A stretch of DNA of 64,000 nt, from contig NZ_CP047023.1 in NCBI RefSeq assembly GCF_009796765.1, positions 3,269,501-3,333,500 of the forward strand, given 5' to 3'. Below are positions 9,821-18,146 of this stretch, one piece after another. Below the pieces are notes generated by a model. The model had not been told where the DNA came from and ran no database searches. It saw only the letters and a program-made list of their open reading frames with translations. Origin of the DNA: Paraglaciecola sp. L3A3. GTDB taxonomy: Bacteria; Pseudomonadota; Gammaproteobacteria; Enterobacterales; Alteromonadaceae. Both the position numbers and the translations under genes were made by a program. Position 1 is the stretch's first letter. Every line of letters starts with the position of its first letter.

Positions 9821-12800
9821 TTAGAAGTTTACACGGACACCAAGACGGTATGTTGTACCTACTTTATAACGTGTATACGTACGATGTTGAGGGGCATCCC
9901 CCTCTAACGGATTACCTTCTACTAGATTAGTAAAACCTCCGTTCCCATCTGATTGAACTTGTAAAGTTCGGCTAGTGAAATAAGTTCTATAGGCCTCATC
10001 GGTCAAGTTGATCGCTTGGAAACTAACAGACACATTGTCCATAACCTGCCAATTTGCTGACAAGTCTAGCGTTTGCCTACCTTCATTCCAGATCGATCCA
10101 TTATTCCAATAACGTCCCCCTTGATTAGTATTCCAGTCGCGCCCCACTAATGAATCAGAACTGCCACGGAAACTCACGTTAATAGAATGACCGTTTTGCT
10201 CCCAGAAAAACGATGCGTTATAGCTATGCTCTGGTGTATCGGCAACTGGATAAGCAAATGGGTTGGCGTCATCAATCTCTGAATCATAACTGCTATCTTG
10301 ATATGTATAGTTGGCAGATAAACCAAAACCATTGGTCCACTCAGGTAAGCCAAAGTCTTCTGATAAGAAGTCATAAGTTTGCACATAACCAATCTCAAGA
10401 CCGGTAATAGTGGCATCTTCAGCGTTAACAGTTTTAGTCACACTAGGCTTGGCACAAAGGTCGCGTAAATCATTACTCATGATAGTCGGATCAGTTGCCC
10501 ACCAAGCAAAATCAGTAGTGGTCATTAAACCAAGACATCCTTCAAGACCATAGTTTTCTGATGCACTATCAGTTTCATCTACCGTCATTACTAGGTCATT
10601 GACACTTGCAGGATTAACATTGTCATCACGCACATCTAAGATATATTGATTGGAAGTTTGTAAATCAGTAAAGTTAGACATGTCTTTACGATACAACGCC
10701 ACGCTCAACATACCCGTATCAGAGAAATACCATTCAAAGGATAGATCTAAGTTATTCGATGTAAGCGGTTCTAACTGAGTATTATACGACGTAACGGAAC
10801 CCACATTTGGATTACCCGTGCCCCAATACCCCCCTTCTGTGACTTTATAACCAGGACGCAGTAAATCAATTTCTGGTCGAGTCATAGTCTTAGAAATAGC
10901 GAAACGACCAATCATTTCTTCAGAAAAAGCGTAATTTAAGTTTAAGCTCGGCAATACATTTGAGTAACTATGAGTGCCAGAAGTAGGCGTAGCTTTTAAA
11001 GATTTATTATCAGTTACTGTGTCATACGGGGTCGTATCATTAGCTGCAAAGCCTCCATCCCAAGTGGGTAATTCATCATATGCGTAAAAACGGCTACCTC
11101 TAACATCTGTATACATCCACATGTTAAACCAATTAATACCATAATCTGCGTTAGCAGGCCTGGTTAACGTGTTTGTTTCATCATTATAGAAATCGTCATA
11201 AGCTTGAGCAAAAGTTGCATACTCAGGATCATGACAAGCGCCTTGATCTGGAATACGTACCCATGTAGAAGGATCTGGACCTGCGCTAGTGTCCCAACCT
11301 AAACCATCAACACGTTGATATTTATTGTTATATCCACCACCTTCCATACTTGGTGTAAATGGACGACATTGGGGTAAATCAGTATTACGTAAATCTCTTA
11401 AGGTAACGCGGTTAAAATCAAATTCAAATTGTGGGCGGTTAGGATCACCATAAAAACTAAAGCCATTGTAGCCATTAGCTTCAACCTCTGTTTTCACATA
11501 ACGTAGACCTATGTCACCCGTTAATGCGCCATCTAAGGCTTCAAAATTAAACTTTAAATACGCTGCAGAAGTATCTATATCAGCAGAACGAGTTTCTGTA
11601 TTGTCTACGTCTCTAACCAGATCATCAGCCCCTAATAATGATTCTCTCGCTTTTTTAATATCAATCGGTGCCCAACCACTGGTAGCACTACTAGAAGCGT
11701 ATCCTAAGGACTCCATGAAATTATCATATTCCATAGGCTCACCAGCGATTAGGTCACCGGTAATATCCATCATTGTACCGCTAACAATAGTCACTAAAGA
11801 ACCATCAGGTTGCTCTACTACCGAACCTTCTGCAACTGACGTATAGTTATATGCTTGATTATCAACAAACTTAGTACGGGTAGATGTTTTTACACCAAAC
11901 TCAACAGAAGTGATACCAAACGCATCTAAATCGTAATCGAAATCGATTTGTGCGTTTTTAATTTCATCTTCAACGGTTACATCTGTTTCCCGAATATAAC
12001 CTAAGAAAAAGCTTTTTGTATCCGCAGGGTTAAAACCAGTTAAACCAGTGTTATCCCAATTGGCCGCTCTAAGCACGCCTTCTTCATCATAATAATCGTC
12101 GAGGTTATCACCAAAATCTATAATATCTTCACCATGGATCATGGTACAGGTTACACCTGTTGTACAATCGTAACCTACAGGCTGAATATCTGCTCCGGCA
12201 TCATAAAGCATGCCCTGCGTCACTTGTGCCCAGTTTTGCATAACAGTATAAGCATTGCCTGGTTTACTATTAGATGTACTTTTTGACATGCCCACTAAAG
12301 CAGACATACGTAATGAATCAGTCAGCTCAGTTTTAAAGTTTAATGTCGCACTAAAGTTTTCATTATCAGTACCACCATCAGAGCGAGCCATATTACCTGC
12401 GCCATAACGATTCTGACGTTTCATCATAGTACTGGTACTAGTATCTACTTGATACCACTCATAAGGATCAGTTTGCGGAGCAACTGGACGGTTATCAGCA
12501 GAAGGTAGGCCTTCAATTTGATTTAATTTACCAGCGTTTGCACGGGCTTGAATAGAATCATAAGTACGTACTAAATCTTGTTTACTAAAATTCACATCAA
12601 ACATTAATTCAGATGTATCAGTGGGTAAATATTGAACACCTAAACTTAAACCTTGACGGTTACTTTCGTTTTCATGCAATTCATATTGAGTGTTTGCTGG
12701 CTCAATTGCTCTAAAATTAGAAATCACATTACCGTTTTGGTCAAGCCCTTGTCTTAAGGTCGGTGTCGCCTGATAATTATTTGCACTATATTGATCTCGG

Positions 12801-13465
12801 CGATAAGCATTAGTTTCATCAACGACAGTTAATGCTACACCTAAAGTTTCATCTAAGAATTTTTCACTAACTGAAAACTGGAATTTATGATTGGCTTCTT
12901 CAGAGAAGTCGCTATAACGACCTTGCACCGTTGCCGAACGAACATCATTGACTACATCAAGAGGTCTTACAGTCACTAAGTTAACTGATGCACCTAACGA
13001 ACCTTCGTCATGATCGGCACTAGCGGTTTTAACCACTTCTAATTTAGAAAGTGTATCTGCAGAAAAAGAGCTTAAATCTACAGCCTGTGAAAAATCGGTA
13101 GAAGTAAGAGTTTGTCCGTTAAGGGTAATAGCATTTTGGTTAGCATCAGCACCACGTACTGTGATTTGAGTACCTTCCCCATCATTACTCACCACAGTTA
13201 CACCTGTCACACGCCCTAGAGCATCTGCGATATTTTGGTCGGTAGACTTACCTATATCTTCAGCGTTAATTGTGTCTCTAATGCCTGAAGCAAATCGTTT
13301 ATCGTTAATAGATTTTTTCAAACTACCTTTGATACCAGTAATTTCGATTACTTCAAGCCCATCTTCTTTTTTGTCTTCTTGTTGAGCGAAAGCATTTATG
13401 CTTGTTGCGGCCAAGACCGCTATGCATATAGAGCTGAGTTTAAAATTGTGTTTGGTCTGTGTCAT
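9821..13465 (-). CDS. TonB-dependent receptor TBDR1
   Basis: 1,214 residues. A signal peptide ends near AFA-QQ (about 27). A TonB-box-like VIEITG segment is followed by a plug domain with KSTDQNIADALGRVTGVTV and ITVRGADANQNAITLNG, and then a long 22-strand-type barrel ending in the aromatic-terminated ...YRLGVRVNF needed for outer-membrane insertion. There is no N-terminal secretin/STN domain, so sigma/anti-sigma signalling is not expected. The length is at the upper end for the family and fits receptors of the oligosaccharide/glycan type (TIGR01782-like) seen in Xanthomonas, Caulobacter and Alteromonadales. GGGA precedes the ATG. Two TTGTTAACAA palindromes lie upstream. LP1 is downstream. 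The transported ligand is unknown. Confidence 0.9.
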   Translation of the reverse strand: MTQTKHNFKLSSICIAVLAATSINAFAQQEDKKEDGLEVIEITGIKGSLKKSINDKRFASGIRDTINAEDIGKSTDQNIADALGRVTGVTVVSNDGEGTQITVRGADANQNAITLNGQTLTSTDFSQAVDLSSFSADTLSKLEVVKTASADHDEGSLGASVNLVTVRPLDVVNDVRSATVQGRYSDFSEEANHKFQFSVSEKFLDETLGVALTVVDETNAYRRDQYSANNYQATPTLRQGLDQNGNVISNFRAIEPANTQYELHENESNRQGLSLGVQYLPTDTSELMFDVNFSKQDLVRTYDSIQARANAGKLNQIEGLPSADNRPVAPQTDPYEWYQVDTSTSTMMKRQNRYGAGNMARSDGGTDNENFSATLNFKTELTDSLRMSALVGMSKSTSNSKPGNAYTVMQNWAQVTQGMLYDAGADIQPVGYDCTTGVTCTMIHGEDIIDFGDNLDDYYDEEGVLRAANWDNTGLTGFNPADTKSFFLGYIRETDVTVEDEIKNAQIDFDYDLDAFGITSVEFGVKTSTRTKFVDNQAYNYTSVAEGSVVEQPDGSLVTIVSGTMMDITGDLIAGEPMEYDNFMESLGYASSSATSGWAPIDIKKARESLLGADDLVRDVDNTETRSADIDTSAAYLKFNFEALDGALTGDIGLRYVKTEVEANGYNGFSFYGDPNRPQFEFDFNRVTLRDLRNTDLPQCRPFTPSMEGGGYNNKYQRVDGLGWDTSAGPDPSTWVRIPDQGACHDPEYATFAQAYDDFYNDETNTLTRPANADYGINWFNMWMYTDVRGSRFYAYDELPTWDGGFAANDTTPYDTVTDNKSLKATPTSGTHSYSNVLPSLNLNYAFSEEMIGRFAISKTMTRPEIDLLRPGYKVTEGGYWGTGNPNVGSVTSYNTQLEPLTSNNLDLSFEWYFSDTGMLSVALYRKDMSNFTDLQTSNQYILDVRDDNVNPASVNDLVMTVDETDSASENYGLEGCLGLMTTTDFAWWATDPTIMSNDLRDLCAKPSVTKTVNAEDATITGLEIGYVQTYDFLSEDFGLPEWTNGFGLSANYTYQDSSYDSEIDDANPFAYPVADTPEHSYNASFFWEQNGHSINVSFRGSSDSLVGRDWNTNQGGRYWNNGSIWNEGRQTLDLSANWQVMDNVSVSFQAINLTDEAYRTYFTSRTLQVQSDGNGGFTNLVEGNPLEGDAPQHRTYTRYKVGTTYRLGVRVNF

Positions 13466-13592
13466 TTCAGTGTCCCAAAGTTCTAGTTATTGAATGTCAT
13501 CGGCTTACTAAATCCAGTAATGATAAAACCAAATCTAATAACGCGATTTATCGCCACTTTAGACTTGCAGACTTTCACTTGTCAATTACTTT

Positions 13593-13602
13593 TTGTTAAC
13601 AA
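13593..13602. promoter_or_regulatory. putative operator TTGTTAACAA, proximal to TBDR1
   Basis: A perfect ten-base palindrome, 128 bases before the TBDR1 start codon, matching the sites at sapC, H1 and TBDR2. Confidence 0.6.
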
Positions 13603-13799
13603 TCTTCATTTAACCATGTTTTCCTGATTAACAAATAGATGACAAAAAACAACCAAAAAACACCAGAACTTTATATGGGAATAACTACTTTTACATACAA
13701 AAATAAAAACAAAGCAACCCTAAAAGCTAGAATTTATAGGATCAATACTAAAAAATAAAAATTTTTCACTTGTAAGTTTGAATATAAACAAAAACCACA

Positions 13800-13811
13800 A
13801 TTGTTAACAAT
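13800..13811. promoter_or_regulatory. putative operator ATTGTTAACAAT, distal to TBDR1
   Basis: A second palindrome in the TBDR1 upstream region, about 207 bases (centre to centre) from the proximal copy. The spacing would permit looping between two bound dimers, which is inference. Confidence 0.55.
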
Positions 13812-14490
13812 ACACCAAATGCAATGACTGAACATTGTACAAAAAACAGGCTGCATTTACAAAAGTGAGATTCCCCGTCTCTCGCCAGTTGTAAAAACTA
13901 TGTAATTAAAGGAGCAGCCATTTCAATAAATATCGACACTTCAGGATATTTGAAGTCATGTCAGCTTATCTATATAAAATTTAAGCCTTAACATTCCTAT
14001 ACAAATGATAAAACCATTAAAATAGAGGTAAAAATAGGACTCACTATAAATTTTCCAAAAAACTAAATTATGTGATTAAAAATAAAATTATTTAGTAACT
14101 AAGTAACAAGGTTAATTTAAATTACAAACAAAACATTTATATTTAAACGAACAAAGAACTACAGTGATTTGGCATGTTAACTTGAAAAAACGAGGTCATT
14201 AATGTAAATAAAAAAATACCATTATTTTACGATATCGCGATACACCAGAAAATAGCTTCAATCAGCGCTAACCTTAAATTAATTAATAGTTTGAATATTT
14301 ATGCTTGAGCTAAAGGTTTTAATTGAATAAAACTAAAACTATTTTATCGGTATTCTGCATGAAGAATAATTATGTATCTGATGATAGGCATCTTCTAGAT
14401 AGCTCAGACATCTCTTTACAAGGCTTTTAAACACTACTTTGTATATGTAGATCCCAAACCATGTAAAACACCACTAAATTTAAATGTGAA

Positions 14491-14535
14491 ATTTTATAGA
14501 TGAATATATATGCTGTACTTATAATTCATTTTAAA
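14491..14535 (+). promoter_or_regulatory. H2 promoter block, duplicated before H3
   Basis: Contains TTTTATAGATGAAT and, after a short spacer, TATAAT at 14520-14525 followed by TCATTT. A nearly identical block lies before H3 with TATAAT at 18074-18079. Conservation between copies that otherwise differ in the leader supports a real promoter. No TTGTTAACAA site is present here, unlike H1 and the receptors. Confidence 0.55.
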
Positions 14536-14584
14536 TTAATAGTTCGACACTGCATGCTAATTCACATGCCACTGAGGAGTTAAC

Positions 14585-16108
14585 TTGACACAAAATAAAA
14601 AGAAAATAGTGATTTTAGGTGGGGGGACTGCTGGTTGGGTTACAGCCTCGATACTTTCAAAAAACTTATCGCAAACCAATTATACCCTTACTATTATTGA
14701 GTCTGATTTAATTCAACCAGTAGGTGTAGGTGAAGCTAGTATTCCGCCCATTTACTCATTAATAGAATTTTTAGAACTTAACGACAGCGATTTAGTGGCT
14801 AAAATTGATGGAAGTTTTAAATACGGCATTCATTTTGAAAACTGGTCTAAGCCTGGCGAGCACTACATGCATGCGTTTGGTGAATTAGGAACCAAACTAA
14901 ATCAAATCCCCTTCTTAGACTTCTGGTTTAAAACTGCCGAAAAAACCGGTAGTACTAATATCACGCCTTTTTTCCCATCTGCGGTTGCTGCGTATAACAA
15001 TAAATTTGCACCTCCTGCACCTAGGCCCAAAGGAGCACCAGACAACGCTTTTTACCCCTTATGTAATTTAGCTTATGCCTTGCACTTTGATGCAAACCTT
15101 ATGGCTAAGTATTTAAAAGAATTTAGTGTTAATAATGGTGTTGAACATATCACAGCAACCGTCACTGACGTAAAGCTTTCTAAGGCTGGAGACATTACTA
15201 GTCTCATTTTAGATAGTAGTGACCAAATCAATGGTGACTTATTTATAGATTGTTCAGGCAGCTCTGGACGATTGATCAAACAAGCTTTAGAACAAGAGAT
15301 TGAAGATTGGTCAGCCTATTTGCCTTGTGACAAAGCTATTGCTGTACAAACCGAAAATGACGGGACAAACATACCTTCTTATACAAAATCCATTGCTATG
15401 AAAGCTGGTTGGCGTTGGAAAATACCACTACATAGTAGAACAGGTAATGTTTATGTTTATTGTAGTAAATACATATCTGACCAAGAAGCATTGCAAGAAT
15501 TGATGTCTTCGTTAGAAGAAAAGCCCATTACAGAGCCTAGGATCATTCCATTTAAAACAGGATGCTTAGACAAGCCTTGGCATAAAAACTGTGTAGCGAT
15601 TGGTTTGTCGAGTGGATTTATGGAGCCCATGGAATCGACCAGTATTCATTTAATTTACAGGTACGCACTTTTATTGCGCAAACAATTAGATGGAGATAAA
15701 GGGATAGACAAGAAAATATTTAACAGCACCTTTGCTTTTGAAACTCGGAGCATTCGAGACTTTCTTGTCATGCATTATCATATTAACCAACGTGACGATT
15801 CCAAGTTTTGGATAGACTCCCGCAATATGGATTTGCCAGAGCAACTTATATCAAGGCTTAAAGAATATTCAGATACTGGCTTTATTAATATTGACTCTAG
15901 AGAGTTATTTAGCTTTGAAAGTTGGGTACAAATTTTGATTGGGCAAAAGTATTTAAGCTGTTACGAAAAGTTCGCTCAACCCGATATCCCAGCAGATGGA
16001 GCAGTTCAATTTTTGAAAAATGTATACTCAGCCATTGAAAGTGAAGTCGCTAAACTTCCAGCTCATAGTGATTTCCTTAAAAATTTAAAAGCCAAATATT
16101 CGGATTAA
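14585..16108 (+). CDS. flavin-dependent halogenase-like protein H2 (paralogue of H3)
   Basis: 507 residues of the PrnA family. It keeps GGGTAGW (12-18), GVGEASIPP, FKYGIHFENW with Lys79 at the catalytic lysine position, GWRWKIP for WxWxIP, and FMEPMESTSIH with the conserved Glu. One deviation: the segment after WxWxIP reads RTGNV, whereas all four other copies have GNG. The start is TTG, with GAGGAG five bases upstream and no other start before the FAD motif. H3 has the same TTG arrangement, so this start is well supported. H2 and H3 are full-length direct duplicates. Three bases after the H2 stop lies the stop of an H4-type relic on the other strand. Substrate unknown. Confidence 0.85.
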   Translation: MTQNKKKIVILGGGTAGWVTASILSKNLSQTNYTLTIIESDLIQPVGVGEASIPPIYSLIEFLELNDSDLVAKIDGSFKYGIHFENWSKPGEHYMHAFGELGTKLNQIPFLDFWFKTAEKTGSTNITPFFPSAVAAYNNKFAPPAPRPKGAPDNAFYPLCNLAYALHFDANLMAKYLKEFSVNNGVEHITATVTDVKLSKAGDITSLILDSSDQINGDLFIDCSGSSGRLIKQALEQEIEDWSAYLPCDKAIAVQTENDGTNIPSYTKSIAMKAGWRWKIPLHSRTGNVYVYCSKYISDQEALQELMSSLEEKPITEPRIIPFKTGCLDKPWHKNCVAIGLSSGFMEPMESTSIHLIYRYALLLRKQLDGDKGIDKKIFNSTFAFETRSIRDFLVMHYHINQRDDSKFWIDSRNMDLPEQLISRLKEYSDTGFINIDSRELFSFESWVQILIGQKYLSCYEKFAQPDIPADGAVQFLKNVYSAIESEVAKLPAHSDFLKNLKAKYSD

Positions 16109-16111
16109 CTA

Positions 16112-16201
16112 TTAGCCCCTATTGCTAGAACTTAAGGGAAAAAAATGGGTATGGTTGCCAATTTCTTTCCTTAGCTCTTTAAGTACTTGCTGAGCTTGGA
16201 G
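16112..16201 (-). pseudogene. relic of the 3' end of an H4-type halogenase
   Basis: Read on the minus strand, this stretch encodes LQAQQVLKELRKEIG, then NHTHFFPLSSSNRG and a stop, in an open frame. It is almost identical to the C-terminus of H4 (LQAQQVLKDLRKEIG, SHTHFFPLSSNNRG). Everything upstream of it in the H4 frame is missing; dioxygenase sequence takes over from about 16204. It overlaps the last codons of that dioxygenase gene in another frame. It is the scar of a deletion or recombination after duplication of an H2/H4-type gene pair. Confidence 0.85.
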
Positions 16202-17249
16202 TCGAATATTTTCCTTTTTTAACAAACTCTAAATCAAAGCCCATTTCTCTTAGCACTAGATCTCGGATATCGTATGCATGTTCAGCCGTGATCTCACCAA
16301 ATATCCCTTGATTATTTGTAGGCAAATGAGTCATAGGCTCTCCATTTGTTTTAAAGACAAAATGATCTATCAAGGCTTTCCAAGACAGTATTTCTTCGGG
16401 TGAAAGATGAGATAACGTATATAAACCATGATATAAAAAGTTCATAGGAGACTCTAATTTTCTAGTATCAGCGGTCCAAAAATAATTAACCAACATACAA
16501 AGGTCTCCCTCTGAACGAACGTTGTGCCACCAAAGGAGAGGAATATAAATTGCGTCCCCAGGCTCTAATTCAGCAACGAATGCGTTATCCAGTGCTTCTT
16601 GATAAAGTGGATGTTGTTCAAAATCAGGATTACAAATATCAACCATACTGACTGCTGCGCCCGCAATCGTATGATTAAACGGCGCAGGATAAAGGTTTTT
16701 CACTTGTTCAGTTGGAAACAAGGTAAATGTTCTTTTACCACTCACAAGGCACGCAATATTATCAGTGGTATCAAAATGTGTAGAAATGACGGACGAATTC
16801 CCAAGCCAAACTCTAGGTTCGACTGGTCGCCCAAAATCGTAACTAAGCGCATTGTCCCTAGCAAAATTATCAAGATGTTTAGAAAGTTGTTTACCACCGG
16901 CATAAATAGACGTCTTATTTGAGTTTTGTTGAGAAATGTACTGAATTTTTTGTAAAAAATCAGTAAAAGAATAAGCAACTTTATTGAAATTAAACTCATC
17001 AAATGAATTACCAAAAAAGTAACGCCCGTTACTTTCTTCAGTTGCTTCATATGCTTCTATTCTATTGGATGGCTTAGAAGATAATTGAGTCAAATATTTA
17101 TTTAAACACTCGTTTGACTTTCTTGCCTCTTTAACCGACTGCCAATCACTTACAAGCCCTTTAAAAACAACAGGTTGATGTGAATTTTTAATGATATTCT
17201 CAAGCGAAACATTCGCGGCCGATATATTATACTCTTTGACTTTTTGCAC
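16179..17249 (-). CDS. JmjC/cupin_8 Fe(II)/2-oxoglutarate dioxygenase-like protein 1
   Basis: 356 residues, cytosolic. It has a cupin_8/FIH-like double-stranded beta-helix: THFDTTDN gives the iron ligands His158 and Asp160, LWWHNV gives His242, and SGKRTFTLFP offers Lys172 for 2-oxoglutarate. ELEPGDAIYIP is the typical strand before the last ligand. Such enzymes hydroxylate proteins or small molecules using O2 and 2OG. The GTG start has GGAAG seven bases upstream. A paralogue lies at 35180-36238 with all ligands at the same positions. The C-terminus differs: after KGKYS this copy ends TPSSAST, read out of frame through the H4-type relic, while the paralogue ends KSK. Often neighbours PrnA-like halogenases; target unknown. 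Confidence 0.85.
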   Translation of the reverse strand: MQKVKEYNISAANVSLENIIKNSHQPVVFKGLVSDWQSVKEARKSNECLNKYLTQLSSKPSNRIEAYEATEESNGRYFFGNSFDEFNFNKVAYSFTDFLQKIQYISQQNSNKTSIYAGGKQLSKHLDNFARDNALSYDFGRPVEPRVWLGNSSVISTHFDTTDNIACLVSGKRTFTLFPTEQVKNLYPAPFNHTIAGAAVSMVDICNPDFEQHPLYQEALDNAFVAELEPGDAIYIPLLWWHNVRSEGDLCMLVNYFWTADTRKLESPMNFLYHGLYTLSHLSPEEILSWKALIDHFVFKTNGEPMTHLPTNNQGIFGEITAEHAYDIRDLVLREMGFDLEFVKKGKYSTPSSAST

Positions 17250-17550
17250 TGTAAACTTCCATATTAAATAACTATTAATACTTACTTAGACTCTCAAATT
17301 AATAAAAGCCCCCATTGGGAGTTAACCAGCAAGTATAAATTCACGTAAACATTTTTACACTTTATTTTAAATTATATTTTATGAATTATTGGTGAAAACA
17401 TCGATTAATGAGTGATTCTGCTAAAGTTTAAGGCTGAATACATAACCCAAGATAAATTGTGCACTTATAAAGTTAGTTTTGATTGTGACTCAAGCATATT
17501 GCAATAAAGCTCTAGCCTTCACATGCCGTGTATTAATCTTCTTCGGGTTT
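17250..17550. other. intergenic region before the IS200 relic
   Basis: About 300 AT-rich bases between the dioxygenase start and the IS200/IS605 relic. It must hold the dioxygenase promoter, but I see no clear boxes, no TTGTTAACAA site and no gene. Confidence 0.5.
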
Positions 17551-17950
17551 GATTCCTCGCCGCTTGCGGCGTAATCTTATAGAGTATTCGCATGAGCGAA
17601 TATATTCACAAGCGTTATAATGTAACCGTTTTGATGTACCACTTAGTTTTCCCTGCAAAATATAGAAAGGTTGAATTTGATCCAAAAGTAGATGAAAAAC
17701 TAAAAGAGATATGTTTAGAAATAGAAAAACGATATGAAATTAAGTTCCTTGAGATAGGTACTGATTTAGATCATGTTCATTTTTTGGTTCAATCAGTTCC
17801 AACTTATAGTGTTACTAAGCTGGTTACCATGATTAAAAGATATATTTAAAGAATGTCCATAAGTTAAAAAGCAGTTGTGGGGTGGTGAATTTCGGTCAGA
17901 TGGTTTCTTCGCTAATTAATTTGGGATTATTAATGACTAAGACGTTTAAA
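17551..17950 (+). pseudogene. IS200/IS605 family transposase tnpA, frameshifted relic
   Basis: The open part (17592-17849) encodes 85 residues starting MSEYIHKRYNVTVLMYHLVF with the HUH-type LDHVHFLVQ motif of Y1 transposases; full-length family members run to about 140-150 residues. Past codon 85 the homology continues in another frame (FKECP, then KKQLWGGEFRSDGFFAN) with in-frame stops, so the catalytic tyrosine region is lost. Upstream, at 17558-17571, the hairpin CGCCGC-TT-GCGGCG after GATTCCT looks like the subterminal left-end structure of this family. It lies between the dioxygenase and H3. The element is dead, unless supplied in trans. Confidence 0.8.
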
Positions 17951-18039
17951 ACATCAGCACGGCCTCTCATAAAGAAACATAATGCCCACATTTAATTAGC
18001 TTAAATTCTATAAATCTAGATATAGAAATGACTTTAAAT

Positions 18040-18090
18040 AGAAAGTTTTATAGATGAATAATTCAGAGATGCTTATAATTCATTTCAAAT
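18040..18090 (+). promoter_or_regulatory. H3 promoter block, copy of the H2 promoter
   Basis: TTTTATAGATGAATA followed by GCTTATAATTCATTT, with TATAAT at 18074-18079, matching the H2 upstream block. The sequence between this block and the TTG start differs between the copies, except for the GAGGAG ribosome site. Confidence 0.55.
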
Positions 18091-18146
18091 ACTGAAATAA
18101 CACAACGTTTTTTAGTACACCTTTTGTAACCCATTGAGGAGCGACC

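Larger units (their letters stand above)
13466..14584. other. 1.1-kb intergenic control region between TBDR1 and H2
   Basis: Very AT-rich, with no convincing gene on either strand. It holds two palindromic operator-like sites (13593-13602 and 13800-13811) on the TBDR1 side and, on the right, the H2 promoter block (about 14491-14535) that is duplicated before H3. I see nothing else recognisable. Confidence 0.7.
14491..16213. repeat. direct duplication, copy 1 (promoter, H2, tail of H4-type gene)
   Basis: This segment matches 18040-19775 in order: promoter block, 507-codon halogenase, a three-base spacer after its stop, and the last codons of a converging halogenase. The 3' non-coding and antisense part (16109-16201) is clearly alignable, with about nine in ten bases identical by eye. 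Copy 1 stops at about 16201, where dioxygenase sequence begins. Confidence 0.8.

Noticed and set aside
13816..13930. Possible small RNA or riboswitch upstream of H2 (GC-richer patch with CTCTCGCCAG)
   Set aside because: I could not draw a convincing conserved fold or terminator, and the patch lies nearer the TBDR1 operators than any start codon it could control.
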